Assembly (NCBI GenBank): GCA_045646525.1
Contig: JAZRKX010000029.1
Location: 1-48,485 of the forward strand
Direction: 5' to 3'
Source of the DNA: RGIG8748 sp045646525
GTDB lineage: Bacteria; Bacillota; Clostridia; UMGS1810
Length of the DNA stretch: 48,485 nt
The notes under the pieces: generated by a model
What the model saw: the letters and a program-made list of their open reading frames with translations, nothing else
What the model was told of the DNA's origin: nothing
Databases searched by the model: none
Position numbers and translations under genes: made by a program
Shown here: one piece after another, positions 7,499 to 16,674 of the stretch
How the letters are laid out: each line of letters opens with the position of its first letter
How positions within the stretch are numbered: position 1 is the first letter of the stretch

Positions 7499-9592
7499 TT
7501 ATACATTAAATAAAAGCTCGCTGTAGGTTGGATAAGGCCAGTAGCTTGAAGATGTAGCAGCCTCCAAAGCGTTTATTACACCTCTGGCTTCTTCCATAAT
7601 ACACAAAACATTGTCGTGGTAGAAGTTTGCATATTTCTCGGCATTGTCGGAAATAAGCTTTGCCTTTTCCAGATTTTCTTCCAATGTTTTTGTAAGTTCA
7701 TTAAGCTTACATACATTACCCGAGAGTTCTTCTGCCAATTCCAATTCAACATCGGTTTTGAGTGTTTTGGAAAATGCGCGTTTGGAATTTGCAACATCTG
7801 ATAATTCCTTTATGTACTTAAATACAGAAGGAATTATTTCTTTTTTCACCATTTCCAAAAGGGTAAGTGCCTCGATATTTATAATATTGGCATAATTTTC
7901 AAGAAGTATTTCACATCTGGAATGCATCTCGGTTTCTGTATAGATGGCGTGCTTTGTATAAAGCTCAATGTTTCTACTATCCGTAAAGTGCGGAATTGCC
8001 TCGGGGGTTGTTTTGTAATTGGAAAGCCCTCTGTTTTTAGCTTCTTCCACCCATTCGTCAGAATAGTTGTTGCCGTTGAATATGATGCGCTTATGCTGTT
8101 TCACGGTATCACGGACAATTTTATGTACAGTATCATCGAAATTATCGGAAGCTTCCAAAAGCTCGGCAAAACGAGCAAGTTCCTCTGCAACTATAGTATT
8201 TAAAACTACATTCGGCTCAGATACGGATGCCGAAGAGCCAAGCATTCTGAATTCGAATTTATTGCCTGTAAATGCAAAAGGTGATGTACGGTTTCTATCT
8301 GTCTTATCCTTTGTGAATGTAGGAATGACATGAGCACCTATTTCCATCTTTTCCTTTTTCTTTTCCAGATAGGCATCATCATGTTCATATGCTTCAAGTA
8401 TTGCTTCAAGCTGTTCGCCTATAAATATGGAAACTATTGCAGGGGGAGCCTCATGACCGCCGAGTCGGTGGTCATTTGCGGCGCTTGCAATGGAAATTCT
8501 TAAAAGGTCCTGATATTCGTCTACAGCCTTTATAACAGCACAGAAGAATATTAAAAACTGCAAATTATCATATGGTGTTTTACCGGGCTTTAAGAGATTT
8601 ATGCCATCATCTGTAGTAAGAGACCAGTTGTTGTGCTTACCGCTTCCGTTGACACCGTCAAAGGGCTTTTCATGCAAAAGACACACAAGGTCATGCTTTG
8701 CAGCAATCTTCTTCATAAGCTCCATAGTAAGCTGATTGTGGTCTATGGAGATATTTGCAGTAGTAAACACAGGCGCAAGTTCATGCTGTGCCGGAGCTGC
8801 CTCATTGTGCTTTGTCTTGGCAAGAACTCCTCTTTTCCACAGTTCTTCGTCAAGTTCTTTCATATATGCAGAAACCCTTGGCTTAATCTGACCGAAATAA
8901 TGGTCGCCAAGCTCCTGACCCTTAGGCGGTTTTGCACCAAAGAGCGTTCTTCCTGTAAATATGAGGTCTTTTCTCTTATCGTGTGTTTCCTTGTCTACGA
9001 GGAAATATTCCTGTTCTGCACCCACGGTGGCTATAACCTTTTTGGAATCGGTATTGCCGAAAAGACGCAAAACACGAAGCGCTTCCCTCTCTATAGTTTC
9101 CATAGAACGAAGAAGCGGTGTTTTCTTATCCAGGGCTTCACCGCCGTATGAACAAAATGCAGTCGGTATGTACAAGGAATTATCCTTTATAAAAGCATAC
9201 GAGGAGGGGTCCCATGCGGTATATCCTCTTGCCTCAAACGTAGCTCTTAATCCTCCCGAGGGAAAACTGGAAGCATCAGGCTCGCCTTTAATCAGCTCCT
9301 TGCCCGAGAATTCCATTATAATCTTTCCGTCCTCGGAGGGCGAAATAAAGCTATCGTGCTTTTCTGCCGTAACATCTGTCATAGGCTGGAACCAATGAGT
9401 AAAATGTGTTGCACCCTTTTCGATTGCCCAGTCCTTCATGGCATTTGCTACAGCATTTGCAGTATCCAGAGACATAGGCTCACCGTCATCTATAGTGCTT
9501 CTCAAATTCTGATATATGTCCTCGGGGAGTCTTTCTTTCATTACGGTATCGTTAAAAACAAGACTTCCGAAGATTTCGGTAACATTATTCAT
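7499..9592 (-). CDS. glnN: Glutamine synthetase type III
   Basis: ATP-dependent synthesis of glutamine from glutamate and ammonia. The length of 697 residues and segments such as GAEQEYFLVD, TKHNEAAPAQHELAP, NGSGKHNNWS and ANDHRLGGHEAPPAI identify the large GSIII class found in Bacteroidota and many Clostridia, not the ~445-residue GSI. The ATG 8 bases after GGAGGT is preferred to a TTG three codons earlier that would touch the ribosome binding site. It lies between murJ and uppP with small gaps. No GlnR or amtB gene is nearby. Confidence 0.96.
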   Translation of the reverse strand: MNNVTEIFGSLVFNDTVMKERLPEDIYQNLRSTIDDGEPMSLDTANAVANAMKDWAIEKGATHFTHWFQPMTDVTAEKHDSFISPSEDGKIIMEFSGKELIKGEPDASSFPSGGLRATFEARGYTAWDPSSYAFIKDNSLYIPTAFCSYGGEALDKKTPLLRSMETIEREALRVLRLFGNTDSKKVIATVGAEQEYFLVDKETHDKRKDLIFTGRTLFGAKPPKGQELGDHYFGQIKPRVSAYMKELDEELWKRGVLAKTKHNEAAPAQHELAPVFTTANISIDHNQLTMELMKKIAAKHDLVCLLHEKPFDGVNGSGKHNNWSLTTDDGINLLKPGKTPYDNLQFLIFFCAVIKAVDEYQDLLRISIASAANDHRLGGHEAPPAIVSIFIGEQLEAILEAYEHDDAYLEKKKEKMEIGAHVIPTFTKDKTDRNRTSPFAFTGNKFEFRMLGSSASVSEPNVVLNTIVAEELARFAELLEASDNFDDTVHKIVRDTVKQHKRIIFNGNNYSDEWVEEAKNRGLSNYKTTPEAIPHFTDSRNIELYTKHAIYTETEMHSRCEILLENYANIINIEALTLLEMVKKEIIPSVFKYIKELSDVANSKRAFSKTLKTDVELELAEELSGNVCKLNELTKTLEENLEKAKLISDNAEKYANFYHDNVLCIMEEARGVINALEAATSSSYWPYPTYSELLFNV

Positions 9593-9638
9593 TTTATCCA
9601 ACCTCCGATATATAAAATATACTACAAAAGTTCAAAGT

Positions 9639-11195
9639 CTATGAGTTTGATTTTTTAAAGGAAATCACTTTTGCTAAAAGCGTTTTTACCTCTGTTATAT
9701 TAAATACAAGTGTACAGAAAAAATATGCTGTCACACCGCTGAGTATGCAAAGGGCAAGCCGTACGGCAAGCATCATATCAGCAGAAATTATATCTACAGT
9801 CTTAACAACAAAAGACATTATAAGAGCAGATATTACTACCTTAAGTGCAAAAAAAGCAAAGTCTTTGGTGAGTATACCGCTATTGCGCCCGGCTGCCACA
9901 AAGAAAGCCGAAAAGCCCATAATGTTTGCAGATACAGCCGCAGAAAACGCCAGCGCCCTGTGGTCAAACGAGAAGAACTTTACTAATACAATACTTAAAA
10001 TTATATTAAGACCAACACCAAGCGCGGAAATAATCATCGGCGTTTTTCCGTCCTGAGAAGCGTAGAATATGCGGTTTGATATCTCCTGCAGAGCATAGCC
10101 TACCATACCGAGCGAATAGAAAAACAAGGCTGAGCTTGTAAGAAGTGTGGATTGTGCATCAAACTGTCCTCTTTCGTACACAAGCTGTATTATAGGCTTT
10201 GACAAAATAAGAAAGCCCGCCATAACAGGCACAATTACAATAAGTGCATATCTTACTGCCTGCCCCGCAATATAAGCAAACTGTCCTTTGTCCCCTGCCG
10301 CATATGCACGCGACATAGGCGGGAGCGTAAGATTTGTGATTGCATATGCAAACACACTTACAAGAATTATGTAGAGTCTGTTTGCATAGTCAAGTGCTGC
10401 AACCGAACCAAGCTGTTTTAATGAAGAAGCAAGACGGATATTTATAAGATTATTTATCGGCTGTACCCATGAGGTTAATATTATGGGTAGTGCCAACAGG
10501 CATATTCTGCGGATTCCGTCATCTTTAAATGAAAATGTAAACTTAAATCTGTATCCGCACTTATACAGTGCGGGAAGTTGCACAAGAAGCTGCAGACTCC
10601 ACGAAATAAGCATTGCAAAGGCTACACCGTGAACACCGAACCGGTTGCCGAAAATAACAAGGTACAAAATCAAAAAAGCATTTGAAACAAGGCTTATAAC
10701 GGACGGAATAAGAAACTCGCCAAAGGATTGCAAAATACCCACAATACAAAATGCAAGACCGGTAAATACTATCACGGGAAAAAGAATTACAACAAGCGAA
10801 GAAATAAGGTTTAAAATACCATCCTCATAACCGCCCGCAATAACCCCTACAAGCTGACGAGAAAAAGCCATACCCAAAACAGCTAAAAATACCGTCAGTA
10901 CAAATACAAGGTTTATAAAACGGTTTGCAAGATTTAATGATTCTTCCTTGCCTCTCCCCGAAAGATATTCATTGAAAACAGGTATAAACGCACTTGTAAC
11001 CGCAGAACCGAAAGCTATATCGAAAAAGAGAACAGGTATCCTGCTTGCACTCGAAAAAGCAATGGCTTCTGCGGTTGTTGTACCGTACATTGCAGCTATT
11101 AAAATGTCTCTGAGCATACCGCAAAGTTTGGCTGCAAGTGTTGCCATAACCATAAAAGCGGCTGTAAAAGCTGTGTTTTTTCTGGTGATTTTCAT
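9639..11195 (-). CDS. murJ: Lipid II flippase MurJ (MviN family)
   Basis: A 518-residue polytopic membrane protein of the MurJ/MviN branch of the MOP superfamily that moves lipid II across the membrane. The N terminus has AKLCGMLRDILIAAMYGTTT, and later segments IPVLFFDIAFGSAVTSAFIP and SNRIFYASQDGKTPM are typical. About 14 helices are expected. A CGGAGA site precedes the ATG. It follows ireB by 18 bases and precedes glnN by 46 bases. Confidence 0.93.
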   Translation of the reverse strand: MKITRKNTAFTAAFMVMATLAAKLCGMLRDILIAAMYGTTTAEAIAFSSASRIPVLFFDIAFGSAVTSAFIPVFNEYLSGRGKEESLNLANRFINLVFVLTVFLAVLGMAFSRQLVGVIAGGYEDGILNLISSLVVILFPVIVFTGLAFCIVGILQSFGEFLIPSVISLVSNAFLILYLVIFGNRFGVHGVAFAMLISWSLQLLVQLPALYKCGYRFKFTFSFKDDGIRRICLLALPIILTSWVQPINNLINIRLASSLKQLGSVAALDYANRLYIILVSVFAYAITNLTLPPMSRAYAAGDKGQFAYIAGQAVRYALIVIVPVMAGFLILSKPIIQLVYERGQFDAQSTLLTSSALFFYSLGMVGYALQEISNRIFYASQDGKTPMIISALGVGLNIILSIVLVKFFSFDHRALAFSAAVSANIMGFSAFFVAAGRNSGILTKDFAFFALKVVISALIMSFVVKTVDIISADMMLAVRLALCILSGVTAYFFCTLVFNITEVKTLLAKVISFKKSNS

Positions 11196-11213
11196 AAAAA
11201 TCTCCGTTTAAAA

Positions 11214-11468
11214 TTATAAGGTTTTAATATATTCCTTAACAAGAATTTCCAAAACCTCATCAGGCTCAAGCTTACTCATGAGGTTTCGGGCATTATTATG
11301 ACTGGTAATGTAAGTAGGATCACCCGACATAATATATGCAACAATCTGATTTACGGGATTGTAGCCTTTGAGTTCAAGTGCCTCATATACCACCCTTATA
11401 GTCTCTCTGACTCTTGCGGCGCTGTCTGCAGCAACCTTGATTTGTTGTGTCTTTTCAATATGATCCAT
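11214..11468 (-). CDS. ireB: IreB family regulatory phosphoprotein (UPF0297)
   Basis: An 84-residue protein with the family core ALELKGYNPVNQIVAYIMSG followed by DPTYITSHNNARNLMSKLE. In Enterococcus faecalis IreB is phosphorylated by the PASTA kinase IreK on N-terminal threonines and negatively controls cephalosporin resistance. A threonine is present here at residue 7, but equivalence is only inferred. In many Bacillota the gene sits with alaS and ruvX; here it leads a unit with murJ, glnN and uppP, which fits a cell-wall link. A GGGG-type ribosome binding site precedes the ATG. Confidence 0.9.
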   Translation of the reverse strand: MDHIEKTQQIKVAADSAARVRETIRVVYEALELKGYNPVNQIVAYIMSGDPTYITSHNNARNLMSKLEPDEVLEILVKEYIKTL

Positions 11469-11507
11469 ATTAACACCCCTTTTGGATTAAAAAATATATA
11501 CATATAT

Positions 11508-11536
11508 ATTTTATCACATAAACTAAGCTTTTACAA
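11508..11536 (-). promoter_or_regulatory. sigma-A promoter of ireB-murJ-glnN-uppP
   Basis: TTGTAA and TAAAAT on the minus strand with a 17-base spacer, about 40 bases before the ireB start. Confidence 0.65.
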
Positions 11537-11550
11537 GTTTTTCTTTATAA

Positions 11551-11582
11551 AAAATATGCCTCTCACAAAAAGGCATATTTTT
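11551..11582 (-). terminator. Terminator of the amidase gene
   Basis: AAAATATGCCT/AGGCATATTTTT inverted repeat with a 9-base loop just after the amidase stop. On the minus strand the stem runs into T6. Confidence 0.8.
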
Positions 11583-11587
11583 GTATA

Positions 11588-12985
11588 CTACTCTTCAAGC
11601 ATATCAATAGAGGATATAATTCCCTCTGCTATAGCCTCGCCTATTTCCGTGAGTTTATCCTCATCTGCCAGTATTTCCATATCCTGCGGATTGGATAAAA
11701 ACGCAGTTTCCACAAGAATAGACGGCATGGTAGTTGTGCGCAGTACCACTATCTTCGGGCTGTCCTTAAGTCCTCTGTCGGAAAGTCCCGTGGCTTTAAG
11801 TAATGGCTTTAGAACATTTTGTGCAAGCTGCTTACTTGTAACACCCGAATAAATCTTATCTTCGGTGTCGGCATAAAGAATTTCCGTACCGCCTGCAGTC
11901 GGCTCAGTAAATGAATTGCAATGGATACTTACAAAGAAAGAAGCGCCCATCTCGTTTGCAATACTGCTTCTTTCAAGCAAATCATCCATTTCGGTATCAC
12001 CAAGTGCAACATCCTTTGTTCTTGTCATTACCGCATTTACTCCGCTCTCCAAAAGAGCATTGTATATCGACTCTGCAATAGCAAGGTTAATTTCGCTTTC
12101 ATACAAAACAGGCTCGCCCTCTTCATCATAGCCTATGGCACCGCAGTCTTTTCCGCCGTGTCCCGCGTCTATAACAACAAGTGTATCTCCGTCCACTACA
12201 GGTGCAGGGTCTTCTATAGTAATATCTTCTTTATCGGGAGTGTTTTTGGATTTTATGCTTATTACCATTGCAGAAGAAGTGTACTCAACGCTGTATGTAA
12301 CCTCACAGGGAGATTCTATTACTATTCGTGTATATTCGGGATGAATTGCATAGCGCACCTCTGTAACCACATCGGTATCGGCCTCCAGTTTAGAACCAGT
12401 AAGCGACATGGTGGTATTTGGAAAATCAGCAATAAATCGCACAGGCGAATCCGCATAAGAAATATTTGGCTTTTCCATATTTGTAATGTTTACAACTACT
12501 TCTGTATAAGCGCTCTTTTCGTTAATATTAATTTTATTTATCTTGGGAGTTTTGGAAGAAGCTATATTCTTTTTGGTGGATATATACACAGAATTATTTT
12601 CCCATTTAACATCATATTTGAGTTTTTCGGATATAAAGCGTACAGGTACCATGGTTCTTCCGTCCTTTATAAACGGTGCAACATCCATCTCCACAGTTTC
12701 GTCATCCACATAGGCAGTGGTACTGTTTACATTAAGAACTATGCGTGTATCGGATGAACGAATTATAACCTGCTGTCTGGACTTAATCCATGTTACTTCT
12801 GCACCCATCTTTTCGAATATGCTCCTTACGGGAACAAAAGAACGGTTTTGTACAATTATTGGCGGTACATCTGTATTTAAAAGCTTGCCGTCAAGGTAAA
12901 GTGCGGTGTCTGCCGCATGAACTGTTGTATAGCCGACTATAAGAAGAACGAGAGCAAAAAATATTGTTTTTAACTTATTCATCAT
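11588..12985 (-). CDS. Secreted N-acetylmuramoyl-L-alanine amidase with stalk and AMIN domains
   Basis: Cleaves the amide bond between MurNAc and L-Ala in peptidoglycan outside the membrane. In order: a signal peptide (about 1-25, ending near VHAAD), a copper amine oxidase-like N-terminal domain with two repeats (SFVPVRSIFEKMGAEVTW and TMVPVRFISEKLKYDVKW), an AMIN-type beta domain (about 150-250), and a zinc amidase_3 domain with IDAGHGGKDCGAIG, the metal Glu in the YESEINL segment, HCNS and the catalytic Glu in LVETAFLSNP. Two adjacent ATGs follow a weak GGGAT; I took the first. A TTG four codons earlier is less likely. It is transcribed behind ruvB but separated by a hairpin. Confidence 0.93.
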   Translation of the reverse strand: MMNKLKTIFFALVLLIVGYTTVHAADTALYLDGKLLNTDVPPIIVQNRSFVPVRSIFEKMGAEVTWIKSRQQVIIRSSDTRIVLNVNSTTAYVDDETVEMDVAPFIKDGRTMVPVRFISEKLKYDVKWENNSVYISTKKNIASSKTPKINKININEKSAYTEVVVNITNMEKPNISYADSPVRFIADFPNTTMSLTGSKLEADTDVVTEVRYAIHPEYTRIVIESPCEVTYSVEYTSSAMVISIKSKNTPDKEDITIEDPAPVVDGDTLVVIDAGHGGKDCGAIGYDEEGEPVLYESEINLAIAESIYNALLESGVNAVMTRTKDVALGDTEMDDLLERSSIANEMGASFFVSIHCNSFTEPTAGGTEILYADTEDKIYSGVTSKQLAQNVLKPLLKATGLSDRGLKDSPKIVVLRTTTMPSILVETAFLSNPQDMEILADEDKLTEIGEAIAEGIISSIDMLEE

Positions 12986-13003
12986 AATCAATCCCAAAAC
13001 AAA

Positions 13004-13039
13004 AAGTATAGTACAATCTGTATCGATTATACTATACTT
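13004..13039 (-). terminator. Terminator between ruvB and the amidase gene
   Basis: A perfect 10-bp stem AAGTATAGTA/TACTATACTT with a 16-base loop. On the minus strand it is followed by T5GT4. It is AT-rich, so it may be leaky. Confidence 0.6.
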
Positions 13040-13092
13040 CAGGAAAAAATTCGACTAAATAACAAAACTGTCAGCAAATTGTAACAAACTTT

Positions 13093-14100
13093 TTATCTTT
13101 CAAAAGGTATGTTGTAGTGGTGGTATGCAAGCTTTGTAACAATACGGCCTCTGGGAGTGCGGTTAATAAAACCAAGCTGCATAAGATAAGGCTCATACAC
13201 ATCCTCTATGGTATTTGCGTCCTCGCCTGTTGTAGCAGCAAGAGTATCCAAGCCTACGGGACCACCGCCAAAGCTGTTTATCATGGTAAGAATCATATTT
13301 TTATCCACATTGTCAAGACCTATTTCATCTATTTCCAATCGGGAAAGCGCCTTGGAGGCGAGTTCTCCCGTAATTCTGCCATCACCTAATATGGTGGCAA
13401 AATCTCTTACTCTCTTTACAAGTCTGTTTGCAATTCTTGGGGTGCCTCTCGAACGCGATGCAATCTCCATGGCACCGTCTTTGTCTATATCTACCCCGAG
13501 AATTCCTGCACTTCTTAAAACTATCTTACAAAGCTCCTCGGGAGTATAGAGTTCAAGTCTTGATATAACACCAAACCTGTCTCTTAAAGGTCCTGTCATT
13601 GAGCCTGCTTTTGTGGTAGCACCTATGAGAGTAAAAGGCGGCAAATCCAGACGGATAGAGCGAGCGGACGGACCTTTTCCTATGATGATATCTATGGCAA
13701 AATCCTCCATTGCGGGATAGAGAACTTCCTCTACACTATGGCTTAGGCGATGGATTTCGTCTATAAACAAAACATCGTGTTCACTAAGATTGGTAAGTAT
13801 GGCGGCAAGGTCTCCCGCCTTTTCTATGGCAGGACCCGATGTAATTCGGATATTAACTCCAAGTTCATTTGCAATTATATTTGCAAGCGTAGTCTTGCCA
13901 AGTCCGGGAGGTCCGTACAAAAGCACATGGTCAAGGGCTTCTTTTCGGCTCTTGGCGGCTTCGATGTATATGGAAAGATTTTCTTTTACCTTGCTTTGTC
14001 CTATATATTCTGTAAGCTCTCTTGGTCTTAAACCGGGTTCAGAGATTACATCCTCCTCAGTAACGGAGCCTGTTACAATTCTTTCTTCGGAATTTAGCAT
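13093..14100 (-). CDS. ruvB: Holliday junction branch migration helicase RuvB
   Basis: The AAA+ motor that drives branch migration with RuvA. Walker A GPPGLGKT is at residues 63-70, Walker B LFIDEIHR follows, the sensor segment is LIGATTKAG, and the C-terminal winged helix holds RTPRGRIVT. At 335 residues it is full length. A perfect AAGGAGGA site lies before the ATG, 10 bases after the ruvA stop. Confidence 0.98.
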   Translation of the reverse strand: MLNSEERIVTGSVTEEDVISEPGLRPRELTEYIGQSKVKENLSIYIEAAKSRKEALDHVLLYGPPGLGKTTLANIIANELGVNIRITSGPAIEKAGDLAAILTNLSEHDVLFIDEIHRLSHSVEEVLYPAMEDFAIDIIIGKGPSARSIRLDLPPFTLIGATTKAGSMTGPLRDRFGVISRLELYTPEELCKIVLRSAGILGVDIDKDGAMEIASRSRGTPRIANRLVKRVRDFATILGDGRITGELASKALSRLEIDEIGLDNVDKNMILTMINSFGGGPVGLDTLAATTGEDANTIEDVYEPYLMQLGFINRTPRGRIVTKLAYHHYNIPFER

Positions 14101-14110
14101 AGCTTCCTCC

Positions 14111-14713
14111 TTACATAAGGCTCTTTAAAGCCTGTTTGATTATAGTTTCTGTATCCAAAATATCAGCACCAACCTTGGAAACTGCATTTTTTGCCTCATA
14201 GCCGCTATATCCGAGCGATATAAGTGCATTTACTGCCTCCTCGCGTTCGTTTGATGCCAAAGGTATATTCTCGGAGAAAGCATCCTTGGGGTCGACAATA
14301 AAGCTTTCATTTTTGATTTTGTCTTTAAGTTCAAGTATAATTCTCTGAGCTGTCTTAGGACCAATACCTGGGGCTTTTTTTATTGTGTTCGCATCGCCCG
14401 TGGCGATGGTCAGCGAAAGCTTTGACGGACTCATGGAAGATAAAACAGCCAGAGCGCCCTTTGCCCCAACACCTGTTACGGATATAAGAAGCTCAAAAAG
14501 CTCAAGTTCTTCAGTTGTTGTAAAGCCGTACAAATCCATGATACCTTCTTTAATATACATATGCGTGCGTAAGATTACTTCGCTGCCCTTGGTGCATTTG
14601 GTATCCATAAGCGAATTATAGCTTGTATAGATTTTAAATCCCACACCTCCGCATTCCACTACGGCATGGTCGCTTCCTTTGTCGGCAAGAATTCCTTTTA
14701 TATAGCTAATCAT
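14111..14713 (-). CDS. ruvA: Holliday junction binding protein RuvA
   Basis: A tetrameric junction-binding protein. The OB-fold domain begins MISYIKGILADKG. The helix-hairpin-helix repeats include SVTGVGAKGALAVLS and KAPGIGPKTAQRIILELKDK, and a C-terminal RuvB-binding domain spans about 150-200. The 200-residue length is typical. An AAGGAGAGG site precedes the ATG. It lies between ruvC and ruvB. Confidence 0.97.
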   Translation of the reverse strand: MISYIKGILADKGSDHAVVECGGVGFKIYTSYNSLMDTKCTKGSEVILRTHMYIKEGIMDLYGFTTTEELELFELLISVTGVGAKGALAVLSSMSPSKLSLTIATGDANTIKKAPGIGPKTAQRIILELKDKIKNESFIVDPKDAFSENIPLASNEREEAVNALISLGYSGYEAKNAVSKVGADILDTETIIKQALKSLM

Positions 14714-14725
14714 ATGTACCTCTCC

Positions 14726-15241
14726 TTATCTCTGGGATTTGATGCTTGCAGATATATATTCCGAAAGTGCTCCGTTGTAAGAATGAGCATGGCATACTGC
14801 AATGGCAAGTGCATCGGCAACATCATCGGGTTTTGGTACTTGTTTTAAGCCAAGGATTGCTTTTGTCATTTGCTGCACCTGTACCTTGTCCGCTCTGCCG
14901 TATCCAACAACTGCCTGTTTTACCTGCAAGGGTGTATATTCAAAAATCTCAACGCCGTGATTTACCGCGGCAAGAAGTATAACTCCCCTCGCCTGTCCTA
15001 CTGCAATAGCAGTTTTGGCATTGTCATTAAAGAACAATTCTTCTATTGACATATAATCAGGCTTGTACTTTTCTATAACCTCGCATACACCGTCATATAT
15101 GGTTTTTAATCTCTTGTCAAAAGGGGTATGCGCCTCTGTTGTGATTGCCAGATAATCAATTACCTTGAATTTGTTGCCGACATATTCGATAACCCCAACA
15201 CCTACTATAGCATAACCAGGGTCTATACCTAATATTATCAT
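14726..15241 (-). CDS. ruvC: Crossover junction endodeoxyribonuclease RuvC
   Basis: Resolves Holliday junctions by paired nicks. The acidic catalytic residues are visible in ILGIDPGYAIVG (D7), the SIEELFF Glu and the C-terminal DVADALAIAVCH aspartates. The 171-residue length is normal. It leads the ruvCAB cluster and is divergent from argG. No strong -35/-10 pair was found for it in the shared 157-base spacer, and no LexA-like box was seen. Confidence 0.97.
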   Translation of the reverse strand: MIILGIDPGYAIVGVGVIEYVGNKFKVIDYLAITTEAHTPFDKRLKTIYDGVCEVIEKYKPDYMSIEELFFNDNAKTAIAVGQARGVILLAAVNHGVEIFEYTPLQVKQAVVGYGRADKVQVQQMTKAILGLKQVPKPDDVADALAIAVCHAHSYNGALSEYISASIKSQR

Positions 15242-15300
15242 TTGTTCCGAAACCTTTCAAGTGGATTTTTATGCATTTTATACATTCAAATTCAATATTT

Positions 15301-15318
15301 TTTGCATATTTATGCAAA
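15301..15318. promoter_or_regulatory. ArgR-like operator (ARG box)
   Basis: The 18-bp perfect palindrome TTTGCATATTTATGCAAA fits the ArgR/AhrC box pattern TNTGAATWWWWATTCANW except for two symmetric changes. It ends 8 bases upstream of the -35 of argG, where an arginine-responsive repressor would act. Confidence 0.5.
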
Positions 15319-15326
15319 TTTAACAG

Positions 15327-15355
15327 TTGATATTCATGAAAATTTGAGTTATAAT
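15327..15355 (+). promoter_or_regulatory. sigma-A promoter of argG-argH
   Basis: TTGATA and TATAAT with a 17-base spacer. Transcription would start about 36 bases before the argG ATG. Confidence 0.85.
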
Positions 15356-15398
15356 AACTCTATACTTAATAATAAACCATTTTAGGAGGAAAATCAAT

Positions 15399-16613
15399 AT
15401 GTCAAAGGAAAAAGTTGTTTTAGCATACAGCGGCGGTCTTGATACATCCATTATCATTCCGTGGCTCAAGGAAAACTATGACTACGAAGTTATAGCCGTT
15501 TGCGGTGATGTAGGTCAGGGTAAAGAAACAGACGGTCTCGAAGAAAAGGCTCTCAAGACCGGCGCAAGCAAGATTTACATAGAAAACCTTCAGGACGAAT
15601 ATGTAAAAGACTTTATATGGCCCACACTTAAGGCAGGTGCCGTTTACGAAGGCAAATACCTCCTCGGTACTTCCCACGCCCGTCCCTGCATTGCTAAAAG
15701 AATTGTAGAAATCGCAAAAGCTGAGGGCGCTACAGCTATCTGTCATGGCTGCACAGGTAAAGGTAATGACCAGGTTCGTTTTGAACTTACAGTTAAGGCT
15801 CTCGCTCCCGAAATGAAGATAATTGCTCCATGGAGAATTTGGGATATAAAATCCAGAGATGACGAGATAGATTATGCAGAGGCAAGAGGTATACCCGTAC
15901 CCGTAACCAAGGAAAACAACTATTCCATGGACAGAAACATCTGGCATCTCTCACACGAGGGTCAGGATTTGGAAGACCCATGGAACGAGCCTAACCTCGA
16001 TAAGATACTTCAGCTTGGCGTATCTCCCGAAAAGGCTCCCGATACTCCTACATACATAGAACTCGAATTTGAAAAAGGTGTTCCTGTTAAACTCGACGGT
16101 GTAGCTCTTGACCCCGTAAGCATGGTTAAGAAGCTCAACGAAATCGGCGGTGCCAACGGTATAGGTATAGATGATATCGTAGAAAACCGTCTTGTAGGTA
16201 TGAAGAGCCGCGGTGTATACGAAACTCCCGGCGGTACCATACTCTATGCCGCTCACAAAGAGCTCGAATACATCTGTCTCGTCAAGCAGACACTCCACTA
16301 TAAGATGGAAGTTGCAAATAAATTTGCAGAGCTTGTATATGATGGTCTCTGGTATACACCTCTTCGCGAAGCACTTTCCGCTTTTGTAGACACTACACAG
16401 GAAACCGTAACAGGTACTGTAAGACTTAAGCTCTACAAGGGTAATGTATCCCCCGCAGGCGTTAAGTCCCCCTACTCGCTCTACGATGAAGACATTGCTA
16501 CATTTGCAGAGGATGAAGTATATGACCAGAAAGATTCTGCAGGATTCATCAATCTCTTCGGTCTGCCCTTAAAAGTCCGTGCAATGATGATGAAAAAACA
16601 CGAAAACAAATAA
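15399..16613 (+). CDS. argG: Argininosuccinate synthase
   Basis: Joins citrulline and aspartate using ATP, the penultimate step of arginine synthesis. The PP-loop AYSGGLDTS is at residues 9-17, and GKGNDQVRFE and NNYSMDRNIWHLSHEG are family segments. At 404 residues it is full length. A TTTAGGAGGAAA site precedes the ATG. It is followed by argH across a hairpin. Codons look more biased here (many CTC, ACC-type choices) than in some neighbours, as in a well-expressed gene, though this was judged by eye. Confidence 0.98.
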   Translation: MSKEKVVLAYSGGLDTSIIIPWLKENYDYEVIAVCGDVGQGKETDGLEEKALKTGASKIYIENLQDEYVKDFIWPTLKAGAVYEGKYLLGTSHARPCIAKRIVEIAKAEGATAICHGCTGKGNDQVRFELTVKALAPEMKIIAPWRIWDIKSRDDEIDYAEARGIPVPVTKENNYSMDRNIWHLSHEGQDLEDPWNEPNLDKILQLGVSPEKAPDTPTYIELEFEKGVPVKLDGVALDPVSMVKKLNEIGGANGIGIDDIVENRLVGMKSRGVYETPGGTILYAAHKELEYICLVKQTLHYKMEVANKFAELVYDGLWYTPLREALSAFVDTTQETVTGTVRLKLYKGNVSPAGVKSPYSLYDEDIATFAEDEVYDQKDSAGFINLFGLPLKVRAMMMKKHENK

Positions 16614-16619
16614 TATACA

Positions 16620-16652
16620 TTTCCGGTGAGATGGCATCTCACCGGAAAATTT
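16620..16652 (+). terminator. Intercistronic hairpin between argG and argH (leaky terminator or mRNA stabiliser)
   Basis: A perfect 13-bp stem TTTCCGGTGAGAT/ATCTCACCGGAAA with a GGC loop, followed by ATTTTG. The stem is strong but the T-run is short, so partial readthrough into argH or RNA-end protection of argG is likely. Confidence 0.65.
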
Positions 16653-16674
16653 TGTAAGAAAAGAGGTTGTACAT

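Noticed and set aside
11921..12757. Open frame of 278 codons on the plus strand
   Set aside because: Antisense to the amidase gene; Tyr/Cys/His-rich shadow without motif or ribosome binding site.
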